Shown piece by piece: positions 1-5,038 of a stretch of DNA of 7,909 nt (the first letter of the stretch is position 1; every line of letters begins with the position of its first letter). The notes beneath the pieces were generated by a model, which was given only the letters and a program-made list of their open reading frames with translations, was not told the origin of the DNA and did not search any database. The stretch is from DAIDHK01 sp035510695. Lineage in GTDB: Bacteria > Patescibacteriota > Microgenomatia > Levybacterales > UBA12049. Location of the stretch: the NCBI GenBank assembly GCA_035510695.1, contig DATKGO010000041.1, forward strand, positions 1 to 7,909. Reading direction: 5' to 3'. A program made the translations under genes and the position numbers.

Positions 1-14
1 GAAGGGAGGGGTGA

Positions 15-188
15 GGAGGAAGGGCAAACTCTAATGCTGCACCTTTAGATACAGAGAATGTTGATTTAGGAGTAAGTTATTTAGCTTCTAAAGATTCTTA
101 TGACATTAACGGGACTATCAATACTCCTGCAGATACATCAGGAGACTTTTATTGGACTGCAAAAGTTTACAGTGCGGACCCTTATTAA
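15..188 (+). CDS. 3' end of an unrecognised protein (partial)
   Basis: An open frame runs from the left edge to a TAA at 186-188. It reads as ordinary protein: a segment around NAAPLDTENVDLGVSYLA, then Thr/Ser/Asp/Gly-rich stretches, ending TAKVYSADPY. Alternating polar and aromatic residues suggest a beta-rich C-terminus, as in surface or exported proteins, but I do not recognise a family. An in-frame TGA at 12-14 lies inside an almost pure G/A run (1-24). This could be the contig end or a sequencing artefact, so the true upstream extent is unknown. The A+T-rich codon use from about position 24 matches the neighbouring genes. Confidence 0.5.
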   Translation, partial: GGRANSNAAPLDTENVDLGVSYLASKDSYDINGTINTPADTSGDFYWTAKVYSADPY

Positions 189-244
189 TTATGGATAAGT
201 TTTTAATTCTCAAGAAATTTAGGATTTATTAAATTCAAGTAAAT

Positions 245-715
245 ATGCCTATTATCTTTGGTTGGGGTCGTAGAACAGTTAAAAGTATCGGTGTCGTTTT
301 TAAAAACCTTTGCAATAATTGTCACAATGAAGAGTATTGGGTTATGACAAAAGTTGTAACTTGGTTTACGCTATTTTTTATTCCAATTATTCCCTATGAA
401 ACAAAATATTTTCTTAGTTGCCCAGTCTGTAAGTATGGAGTGACATTAGACGACAATCAGCTTGAAAAACTAAAACCTATTGCCGAAACAAATCAATTGT
501 TTGCAGAGGGCAAAATTACACAAGAGGACTATGCAGCGAGGTTAAACGAACTTAATAGTGGTTCTATAAATCAGGTTGAAGCTAAAGTTGAGGAAACTAA
601 AGCTTTGACTGAGAATACCCCCAGTCTCGTTATTTGTCCCGAATGCGGGCATAAAGTTGGCAAGAAAGCAAAATTTTGTGCAAAATGTGGTAAAGGAATT
701 ATTCGCAATAATTAG
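245..715 (+). CDS. Zinc-ribbon protein with SHOCT-like segment and C-terminal zinc ribbon
   Basis: This 156-residue protein is built from three parts. The N-terminus (about 1-65) opens with FGWGRRTVK, has Cys pairs C23/C26 and C59/C62, and between them a hydrophobic WFTLFFIPIIPY segment; this matches the zinc_ribbon_15-type family. The middle (about 84-103, LFAEGKITQEDYAARLNEL) resembles a SHOCT short oligomerising helix pair. The C-terminus (131-148) is a second zinc ribbon, CPEC...CAKC, with C131, C134, C145 and C148. All eight expected zinc ligands are present. The biological role of such proteins is unknown. Protein-protein or nucleic-acid contact is possible, and the hydrophobic segment could sit at the membrane. 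No SD is visible before the ATG. The next gene follows after 45 bases on the same strand, so the two may be co-transcribed. Confidence 0.85.
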   Translation: MPIIFGWGRRTVKSIGVVFKNLCNNCHNEEYWVMTKVVTWFTLFFIPIIPYETKYFLSCPVCKYGVTLDDNQLEKLKPIAETNQLFAEGKITQEDYAARLNELNSGSINQVEAKVEETKALTENTPSLVICPECGHKVGKKAKFCAKCGKGIIRNN

Positions 716-760
716 TAATCAACCGATAAAAAAGTTAAGAAAAATAAGCAATAAGTATTT

Positions 761-1231
761 ATGAGTAATTCTAAGATATTACGAAAAGACAATGAATGGA
801 AAGAAATAGAAGATAAATTTTGTAAAGTTTTAGAATTTAATCCGATAGCTTTAGTTAAAAACAGCCAAGTAATAACTTCTGATAAGTCTACTCCATATGC
901 TAGCGTTATTCTTAGATGTGAAGGAAAACAGGAAAAGATAAAAGGATATATTACCCATAAAATTGACTTCTTCAGCCTTTGGCAAATCTTCAAAGAGCGA
1001 AAAGTATCAAAAGCTGAAGAAGTTAATATTGTTTGGACCACGAAACAATACAAATATTTTTTCGTGAAATACATTTCTGTTCTTTTCCCTAAATTGCGAA
1101 TAATGGTTTGTCCTAAAGAAGCTTTTGAACTTTTGACAGATTTAAATTTCAGGACAGACTTGACAGGGAAAAAGCGTGCAATGGCAGAGATGCCAATTTT
1201 AGACTTAAAACCCGATATAATGATCGTATGA
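761..1231 (+). CDS. Hypothetical protein, 156 residues
   Basis: I do not recognise this family. The protein is lysine-rich and apparently soluble, with no signal peptide. It has a charged start (MSNSKILRKDNEWKEIEDKF), a middle with aromatic-rich strands (IVWTTKQYKYFFVKYISVLFP), and a hydrophobic end (ILDLKPDIMIV). Only three cysteines are present, without a metal-site pattern. The ATG has no SD upstream, like the zinc-ribbon gene 45 bases before it. Codon use is A+T-rich and consistent with a real gene. The antisense frame over 712-1074 is shorter and has a Leu/Phe/Ser-rich shadow composition. The gene ends in TGA and is followed by a long region without another large ORF. Confidence 0.6.
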   Translation: MSNSKILRKDNEWKEIEDKFCKVLEFNPIALVKNSQVITSDKSTPYASVILRCEGKQEKIKGYITHKIDFFSLWQIFKERKVSKAEEVNIVWTTKQYKYFFVKYISVLFPKLRIMVCPKEAFELLTDLNFRTDLTGKKRAMAEMPILDLKPDIMIV

Positions 1232-1313
1232 ATTTACAATTAGTTGGTGTTTTCAGTAGTTAATGAAGCTACAAACTAGGGATGTCTGGGACATTCCCGC
1301 ATTCTTAAGATAG

Positions 1314-1344
1314 TTGTAAATATTGCATAGATTTTTGATATACT
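1314..1344 (+). promoter_or_regulatory. Possible extended -10 promoter of a small RNA
   Basis: TATACT at 1339-1344 is preceded by TG one base upstream (TGATATACT), which is an extended -10. The best -35 match, TTGTAA at 1314-1319, has a long 19-base spacer. Transcription would begin near 1351, at the start of the hairpin-rich stretch. Confidence 0.35.
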
Positions 1345-1345
1345 A

Positions 1346-1466
1346 GCTCTGGATATTTCCACTCAAATGTTCGGAAATCATCAACTAGAGCCAGCAGCCA
1401 CGGGCACCCCATATTGACCAAGGTCTCTATTTAGTTTGATGTGGCTTGCTAAACCCTTCATTTTTT
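1346..1466 (+). ncRNA. Possible small structured RNA, unrecognised
   Basis: Downstream of the extended -10, two nested or adjacent helices can form. GCTCT (1346-1350) pairs with AGAGC (1387-1391) and encloses ATTTCC (1355-1360)/GGAAAT (1373-1378). GCAGCCAC (1394-1401) pairs with GTGGCTTGC (1441-1449) with one bulge and encloses a palindromic GACCAAGGTC. A T6 run at 1461-1466 could end the transcript, although the last helix is not directly against it. There is no SD-led ORF. The stretch matches no RNA family I know. The call rests on pairing potential only. Confidence 0.25.
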
Positions 1467-1561
1467 AACCAAACTCTCGGACAGCGAAAATTCGGTTAAA
1501 TTTCGGATTTTGAAGCTAAATGTAAAAAAGTTGAAGAACAGTGACCCTGAATAACAAAACG

Positions 1562-1646
1562 TTTGAGGCTAAGTTTTAATTAATAAGATTAGGAGAGATA
1601 AAAAATAGCCTCAAATGAGGAAACATGGATTCGCACCGTTTGAGCT
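1562..1646 (+). repeat. 10-bp stem with a competing downstream partner
   Basis: TTTGAGGCTA (1562-1571) is the exact reverse complement of TAGCCTCAAA (1606-1615), with a 34-base loop. The right arm also contains CTCAAA (1610-1615), which can pair with TTTGAG at 1639-1644, so two hairpins exclude each other. Between the competing partners sits GAGG-AAAC-ATG, opening an eight-codon ORF (1625-1651, MDSHRLSL then TAG). The arrangement resembles a miniature attenuator, but no large gene follows directly, only the promoter of the next leader. Confidence 0.3.
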
Positions 1647-1664
1647 TATAGCTATGGTATGAGT

Positions 1665-1693
1665 TTGCTTATTAAAATGCTTTGTGATAATAT
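1665..1693 (+). promoter_or_regulatory. Promoter for the first leader peptide and GNAT operon
   Basis: TTGCTT at 1665-1670 and TAATAT at 1688-1693 are separated by exactly 17 bases, with TG one base before the -10 (extended -10). The spacing predicts a start site at about 1700-1702, on or next to the ATG at 1702. The leader-peptide message would then be leaderless, which fits the absence of an SD before that ATG. Confidence 0.55.
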
Positions 1694-1701
1694 AAGCCGT
1701 A

Positions 1702-1773
1702 ATGAAGAAAAAAGTTATATTTATAACTCGCAGACACACACGCTTTAACGGCGGCGTGCTTTTTGTTGTGTAA
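1702..1773 (+). CDS. Leader peptide A (attenuator peptide of the first GNAT gene)
   Basis: A 23-codon ORF begins MKKK, continues VIFI, has a basic centre (T-R-R-H-T-R) and ends GGVLFVV before TAA. Its support comes from the second leader peptide (2375-2449), which aligns with it without gaps over 19 positions with 10 identities: VIFI, H, GG, L and VV, plus conservative K/R and F/Y. The two GG codons (GGC GGC) contain the CGGCGG that can pair either locally or with the downstream terminator. Its proposed job is sensing by ribosome stalling: slow or stopped translation over the basic/His centre would cover hairpin 1 and free the GG-codon segment to act as antiterminator. This mechanism is inferred. 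A small membrane-active peptide is the main alternative. No SD is present, and the promoter predicts a leaderless start. Confidence 0.7.
   Translation: MKKKVIFITRRHTRFNGGVLFVV
1739..1758 (+). promoter_or_regulatory. Leader A hairpin 1 and antiterminator segment
   Basis: CACGC (1739-1743) pairs with GCGTG (1754-1758) around a ten-base loop, all within the leader-peptide codons. CGGCGG at 1749-1754 overlaps the loop and the right arm. It is an exact complement of CCGCCG at 1798-1803, the 5' arm of the terminator. Hairpin 1 plus terminator, versus antiterminator, are therefore mutually exclusive folds. Confidence 0.55.
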
Positions 1774-1797
1774 AAAATATAATCTTAAATAAGCATA

Positions 1798-1819
1798 CCG
1801 CCGAAGAGGCGGGTTTTTT
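1798..1819 (+). terminator. Intrinsic terminator in leader A
   Basis: CCGCC (1798-1802) pairs with GGCGG (1808-1812) around GAAGA, followed by G and T6 (1814-1819). It lies between the leader-peptide stop and the GNAT ribosome site, with no other gene in between. It can therefore only act on the transcript that would read into the GNAT gene, as expected for an attenuator. Confidence 0.7.
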
Positions 1820-1841
1820 GTGGTAAAAATGAGGTGATTTT

Positions 1842-2378
1842 ATGGAAAGAGAGAAACAATTAGAAAATCCGGAATTTATTTTTTCCGTTAGAATGGCGGG
1901 GTTAAGCGATATAAATTATATTCCCGAAATTTCCGAGTGGACAAAAAATGCTGGGACTATGCTTCCTAAAACAACTGAAGAATTACTAGAACTTTTCATG
2001 CGAAATCGTTCCGCAATTGTCACAAATGCTCTGGGAGAAATTGTAAGTCACGCAGCAGCAACGTTTATCTATGATGAAGATGGAGCCATTGAATTTGGGG
2101 CATTAGTTACTGGTGAAAAATTTAAAGGAAGAGGCGCAGCGACTTTAGCAACTAAATTTCTTTTGCGGGTACTAAAAAATGAATATCCAGGGCAAACTAT
2201 ATTTGCCCTTGCAAATAATATGAGTGAAGGAATCTTTAAAAAATTAGGAGCGCCTATAATGTCAACAGGAGAGGTGGGCGATGGGGTTTGGGTTTATTGT
2301 GAAACTTCATGCCCGCGATTTCCTGGAAAAGGAAAATGTTGTGACACACCTTATAAGTTAACTGATATTATTACATGA
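1842..2378 (+). CDS. GNAT-family N-acetyltransferase with Cys-rich tail
   Basis: This 178-residue protein would transfer an acetyl group from acetyl-CoA to an unknown amine. GNAT features in order are: strand 1 with R-x-A...D-I (about 14-25); an LPKTTEELLELF helix (41-52) like that of amino-acid N-acetyltransferases; GEIVSHAAATF (65-75); acetyl-CoA motif A, VTGEKFKGRGAATLATKFL (89-107), containing the G-R-G-A turn (96-99); and ALANNMSEGIFKKLGA (122-137) as motif B. The C-terminal tail carries C153, C157, C166 and C167, which is unusual for the family and may bind metal or form disulfides. The ATG is fixed by GAGGTGA at 1831-1837. Expression is predicted to depend on read-through of the leader A terminator. 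The stop overlaps the start of leader peptide B (ATGA), so the two are probably translationally coupled. Confidence 0.8.
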   Translation: MEREKQLENPEFIFSVRMAGLSDINYIPEISEWTKNAGTMLPKTTEELLELFMRNRSAIVTNALGEIVSHAAATFIYDEDGAIEFGALVTGEKFKGRGAATLATKFLLRVLKNEYPGQTIFALANNMSEGIFKKLGAPIMSTGEVGDGVWVYCETSCPRFPGKGKCCDTPYKLTDIIT

Positions 2379-2449
2379 TTAAATTATTTGTAATTTTTAT
2401 ACATAAAATACATCGCCTGCTGTTAGGCGGTATGCTTTATGTTGTTTAA
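2375..2449 (+). CDS. Leader peptide B (attenuator peptide of the second GNAT gene)
   Basis: A 24-codon ORF starts at the ATGA overlap with the upstream GNAT stop and ends with TAA at 2447-2449. It begins MIKLF, contains VIFI, a basic/His centre (H-K-I-H-R), three Leu codons (CTG CTG TTA), and ends GGMLYVV. It is clearly related to leader peptide A (10 of 19 aligned positions identical, no gaps), which supports both as real translated ORFs. The GGC GGT codons form the antiterminator segment. There is no SD of its own, so translation probably comes from ribosomes finishing the upstream gene, giving a chained control: the second attenuator would be sampled when the first GNAT gene is translated. 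The stalling signal is unknown. Confidence 0.7.
   Translation: MIKLFVIFIHKIHRLLLGGMLYVV
2412..2431 (+). promoter_or_regulatory. Leader B hairpin 1 and antiterminator segment
   Basis: ATCGCCT (2412-2418) pairs with AGGCGGT (2425-2431), including one T-G wobble, around GCTGTT. The right arm GGCGGT (2426-2431) is also the exact complement of ACCGCC (2473-2478), the 5' arm of the terminator. This repeats the alternative pairing seen in leader A at the same codons. Confidence 0.6.
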
Positions 2450-2470
2450 ATAGCCAATAAACGTTGGAGC

Positions 2471-2495
2471 AAACCGCCAAGAAAGGCGGTTTTTT
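2471..2495 (+). terminator. Intrinsic terminator in leader B
   Basis: AAACCGCC (2471-2478) and GGCGGTTT (2485-2492) form an eight-base stem around AAGAAA, running into six T residues (2490-2495). It ends only a few bases before the SD of the second GNAT gene, so its effect would be to stop transcription before that gene. Confidence 0.75.
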
Positions 2496-2502
2496 ATTGG
2501 GA

Positions 2503-2513
2503 AAGGAGGTGAT
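2503..2513 (+). promoter_or_regulatory. Strong SD that fixes the start of the second GNAT gene
   Basis: AAGGAGGTGAT at 2503-2513 is a near-perfect anti-16S match. It precedes the ATG at 2518 by an ideal distance. This argues against the in-frame TTG at 2464, which would place the whole terminator inside the coding sequence. Confidence 0.8.
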
Positions 2514-2517
2514 ATAT

Positions 2518-3207
2518 ATGAAAGAATTCTTTAATCCAGAACAAGCCAAATTTTTGTACCCTAAAATAGTACCTGTTTATCAGGCTGCATTTGCCGGAGA
2601 ACCTTGGTTTGAAGTAAGCAAGTGCGCAGACGATGCAGAAGTAAAAAGATGTATTGGCGGATTTTCCGCTCTTGCTGTCGGTGAGATTTGCGAGCTATGC
2701 GGTAATTGTCCACTACGAAGTGCTTATGAAACAGAAGAACTTGTTTCTCGATTCGAATCCCTAGCTGGAACGAGGCCAACAGCGTGGTATTTAGAAGGAA
2801 ACGAACAGGATATAACTCTTGCTGCAATTGCTTGGATCAAAACTCCATTGGAAATTGTCGAAGAAAGATATCCGGATAACCCAAAAATGGCAGATTGGGC
2901 GACTTCTATATTGGGAAAAGATAAAGTTATTTGGCTTGATGAAGTTTTTGCTGATAAATCTAAAAAGCCTTCGGGAAATCTGTCAAATTTCGGAACAATG
3001 TGCAGAGGGTTTGCTAATAATTTTAGCAACAGCGCTATTGCGTTCAGAACTATTAACGAGAGAATGATAGCTGCAGCAAAAAGAGATTTTCCCTTCACTG
3101 CTAAAATTTTTAAGCGAGAGATGGAGGTTCCGGACAGGAGGGATTTTGTAACACTTCAAGCTGTATCGACTCAATCAGATTTCGTGAAAGGATGTGGGAG
3201 TTGGTAA
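2518..3207 (+). CDS. Divergent GNAT-like acetyltransferase with N-terminal Cys cluster
   Basis: The protein has 229 residues. The N-terminal part (LYPKIVPVYQAAFAGEPWFE, 13-32) resembles the opening helix of GNAT proteins of the type whose first helix ends in F-x-x-x-P-W. It is followed by a Cys cluster, C36, C45, C58, C61 and C64 (CELCGNC), which looks like a small metal site. The core WYLEG...LAAIAWIK (90-108) and VIWLDEVFADKS (137-148) match GNAT strands 3 and 4. The next helix (about 149-190) replaces the usual acetyl-CoA loop with a degenerate KKPSGNLSNFGTM, so acetyl-CoA binding is uncertain. The substrate is unknown. Expression is predicted to be controlled by the leader B attenuator. 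The gene meets the M20 peptidase gene tail to tail, 13 bases apart. GNAT assignment is by fold-level pattern, not by a full motif A. Confidence 0.6.
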   Translation: MKEFFNPEQAKFLYPKIVPVYQAAFAGEPWFEVSKCADDAEVKRCIGGFSALAVGEICELCGNCPLRSAYETEELVSRFESLAGTRPTAWYLEGNEQDITLAAIAWIKTPLEIVEERYPDNPKMADWATSILGKDKVIWLDEVFADKSKKPSGNLSNFGTMCRGFANNFSNSAIAFRTINERMIAAAKRDFPFTAKIFKREMEVPDRRDFVTLQAVSTQSDFVKGCGSW

Positions 3208-3220
3208 AGTTAGTATTCTG

Positions 3221-4204
3221 TTATTCAGTGAAGTTCTTTATAATTTGGGAGTAAATTTTGACTGATTCAGAAAGCTCTTTTTTGGACAGTTTTTCATCGG
3301 GCCCGTGTGCATATGCAATGTCTCCGGGTCCGATGATTACTCCTTTTTGGAAAAATGAAAGTTCGGTGAAGTATTTTACAGTACGCACTCTTTTTATAAA
3401 TGAAAGCTCTTTAGGAACTTTTGTTGAAACGCTTGCTACGTTTATGGTTTCTTCGATTAATACATTTTGTGGAAGAATTGATTTTATTTTCTCAATATAA
3501 TTTTGGTTGTCATCAGGGGATACTCTCATGCTATAAACAGCAGTAGCTTCTCCCGGAATTATGTTGTCCGCTACTCCTCCGTTTATTTGAGCAAGCGTAA
3601 GTATTGTATCGCGATGAATCTTAATTTTATTTATCTTTTCAATAGATAATAAAAGAAGTTCGATAGCGTTTATTCCTTCTTCGGGTTTGCTGCTATGAGC
3701 AGATTTACCCTTGGCAATTATCTTAAAAACGAGTATTCCAAAGTGAGCATTAACTATTTGAAGAGATGTTGGCTCGCCAACTATTACAAATGGAATTTCC
3801 ATTTCTGTTTCTACGATTTTTTTTGCACCATCAAACGTTATCTCTTCACCTATTGTAAAGATTAGTCCGAAGTTATTTTTGCCTTCCTTTTTGGAATTTA
3901 TCGCAGCCGTTATCATTCCCGCAATTGAACTCTTAGTATCGCATGCACCTCTTCCATAAATAAATTCACTATCCTCACTAAATGAAATATATGGAGGGAC
4001 AGTATCTATGTGAGCTTGCAAATAAACTTTCGGTCGACCGACTTTTGCGATTATGTTAAATCTTTTTTCGTCAACAAATATTTTGCTTAACCCAAAGCCT
4101 TCTTTTTCAAGCAAGTCATATAAATACAGCCCAATTTTTTCTTCGCTTCCAGTGATAGACGGGATACTTATAAATTGTCTCAATAACTCCTCTTCAAATT
4201 TCAT
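3221..4204 (-). CDS. M20-family metallopeptidase (ArgE/DapE-like deacylase)
   Basis: This 327-residue cytosolic di-zinc hydrolase belongs to the group that includes acetylornithine deacetylase, succinyl-diaminopimelate desuccinylase and carboxypeptidases. Visible active-site residues are: H65 and D67 in QAHIDTVPP; bridging D89 in GRGACDTKSS; general base E120 with metal ligand E121 in TIGEE; E144 in VGEPT; and H300 in GPGDIAYAHGPDE. The lid/dimerisation domain starts at about 155, with AHSSKPEEGINA including H170. All catalytic residues are present. The protein is shorter than most ArgE/DapE (about 375), mainly through compact loops. No arginine or lysine biosynthesis gene is adjacent, so the substrate cannot be named, and peptide scavenging is equally possible. 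There is no SD. A TATAAT lies 7 bases before the ATG, suggesting a leaderless message. Confidence 0.85.
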   Translation of the reverse strand: MKFEEELLRQFISIPSITGSEEKIGLYLYDLLEKEGFGLSKIFVDEKRFNIIAKVGRPKVYLQAHIDTVPPYISFSEDSEFIYGRGACDTKSSIAGMITAAINSKKEGKNNFGLIFTIGEEITFDGAKKIVETEMEIPFVIVGEPTSLQIVNAHFGILVFKIIAKGKSAHSSKPEEGINAIELLLLSIEKINKIKIHRDTILTLAQINGGVADNIIPGEATAVYSMRVSPDDNQNYIEKIKSILPQNVLIEETINVASVSTKVPKELSFIKRVRTVKYFTELSFFQKGVIIGPGDIAYAHGPDEKLSKKELSESVKIYSQIIKNFTE

Positions 4205-4211
4205 ACTTTGA

Positions 4212-4217
4212 ATTATA
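4212..4217 (-). promoter_or_regulatory. -10 box giving a leaderless M20 transcript
   Basis: On the minus strand a perfect TATAAT ends seven bases before the ATG of the M20 gene, which puts the expected start site on or next to the start codon. The -35 (TTAAAA at 17-base spacing) is weak. No SD is possible in such a message. Confidence 0.5.
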
Positions 4218-4305
4218 ACACTAAATGCTTTCAGTTTTAATAAAAAGGCTTAGATCCTGGGATAATGAAGTGAAATGATGTATTGGAATCTGATAGTGTG
4301 TTTAC

Positions 4306-4998
4306 TTAGTTGTAGAACTCTTTAGCTCCACCATGCTTAGAGCAAGCTCCTTGGTGATGAGCTGCATAGCTGTAGGTTCCGTCATTGCATAAAGCAGTTG
4401 CGCTATTCTGATTAACAGTTGTACTTGAAGTATTTGAGACCCCCGTGTTTACAACAGTTGTTGTCGGCGTAGCTGTAGGAATAATTGGTTGAGTAGGTTC
4501 TGTTTTAACAAAAGTAACGCTATCCCAATTCGCCAGAATTATATTCTGAGCTACTTGTAGCGTCATTTTGCCCTTGCATACGCTTGTATGTAATGAATTT
4601 TCAAGTTTATCCTTAGTGAATGAACCCTTGTTGTCAGTTACGACATGTGGTTCAGGCCAAAGGTTCTTTGGGTCAGTTGGATTGCCACCAATTTCCAACG
4701 GAATTAAATGGTCTTCTTCATAATCTGCCATCTTTGTGTCGGAATAACAATAATCTTTAATCTGTTGTTTCTTTAATTTATTTGTATAGGAAGTGGCTGG
4801 TCTAATTTTTGTTGTATAACCGGAGACACAAATGGTTGAATGGATATTTGCTTGTGTAACATTTGGATTGGTTACTCCCGGCGTGCAAACAGCATCCGCC
4901 TTGCCGTTTACACTGTGACATTTACTGTTCGCATCTGCAGGTTGAACAAAGAAGATAAAAGACAAGAGGAAAATGAATAATACCAGTGATTTTTTCAT
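4306..4998 (-). CDS. Secreted HNH-type nuclease-like protein with DUF3761 domain
   Basis: The protein has 230 residues. A signal peptide (1-23: KK, then a Leu/Ile/Phe core, cut after ADA) predicts export. Residues about 36-160 match a widespread exported family with C-T-P-G, VTQANIHSTICVSGYTTKIRP, a Tyr/Lys-rich helix, then the HNH-like core YEEDHLIPLEIGG (E95, D96, H97) and P-K-N-LWPEP (N112). The spacing fits a beta-beta-alpha-metal nuclease, but activity has rarely been tested in this family. A Thr/Asn/Ser/Pro linker (about 165-200) leads to a C-terminal DUF3761 motif (C204, DGTYSYA, GACSKHGGAKEFY). Several Cys residues could form disulfides outside the cell. A role in extracellular DNA use or competition is plausible but inferred. 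It lies 40 bases downstream of the recombinase gene on the same strand. TATAAA five bases before the ATG could give a leaderless message. Confidence 0.8.
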   Translation of the reverse strand: MKKSLVLFIFLLSFIFFVQPADANSKCHSVNGKADAVCTPGVTNPNVTQANIHSTICVSGYTTKIRPATSYTNKLKKQQIKDYCYSDTKMADYEEDHLIPLEIGGNPTDPKNLWPEPHVVTDNKGSFTKDKLENSLHTSVCKGKMTLQVAQNIILANWDSVTFVKTEPTQPIIPTATPTTTVVNTGVSNTSSTTVNQNSATALCNDGTYSYAAHHQGACSKHGGAKEFYN

Positions 4999-5038
4999 TA
5001 AAATTTATAACTTTTTCCCCCCATAATTATTGCTGTAT

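Larger units (their letters stand above)
1232..1664. other. Long intergenic region with several hairpins
   Basis: No convincing long ORF lies here. What can be seen, in order: a hairpin at 1279-1298 (GGGATGTC / GACATTCCC, one bulge, three-base loop) without a U-run; an extended -10 promoter followed by a possible small structured RNA (1339-1466, listed separately); an inverted TTAACC/GGTTAA pair flanking about 1465-1499; the repeated word AATTCGG/AATTTCGG near 1490-1506; and a 10-bp stem with a competing partner (1562-1646, listed separately). It ends at the promoter of the first leader peptide. Confidence 0.5.

Noticed and set aside
12..14. TGA recoded as glycine (as in some CPR lineages)
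   Set aside because: Genes at 761-1231, 1842-2378 and 7032-7646 end in TGA at sensible places. The in-frame TGA lies in a suspect G/A-rich window edge.
712..1074. Minus-strand ORF of 120 codons opposite the 156-residue hypothetical gene
   Set aside because: Shorter than the plus-strand gene, with the Leu/Phe/Ser-rich composition of an antisense shadow. The plus-strand frame has normal Lys/Glu-rich coding character.
1600..1650. tRNA T-arm-like stretch GGATTCGCACC
   Set aside because: No acceptor, D or anticodon stems can be built around it on either strand.
2422..2428. GTTAGGC resembling an integron attC core
   Set aside because: The word is explained by leader-peptide codons and hairpin 1. 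No matching partner box or tyrosine integron integrase is present.
2464..2517. Upstream in-frame TTG start for the second GNAT gene
   Set aside because: It would make the terminator and SD coding sequence and has no SD itself. The ATG at 2518 has a near-perfect SD.
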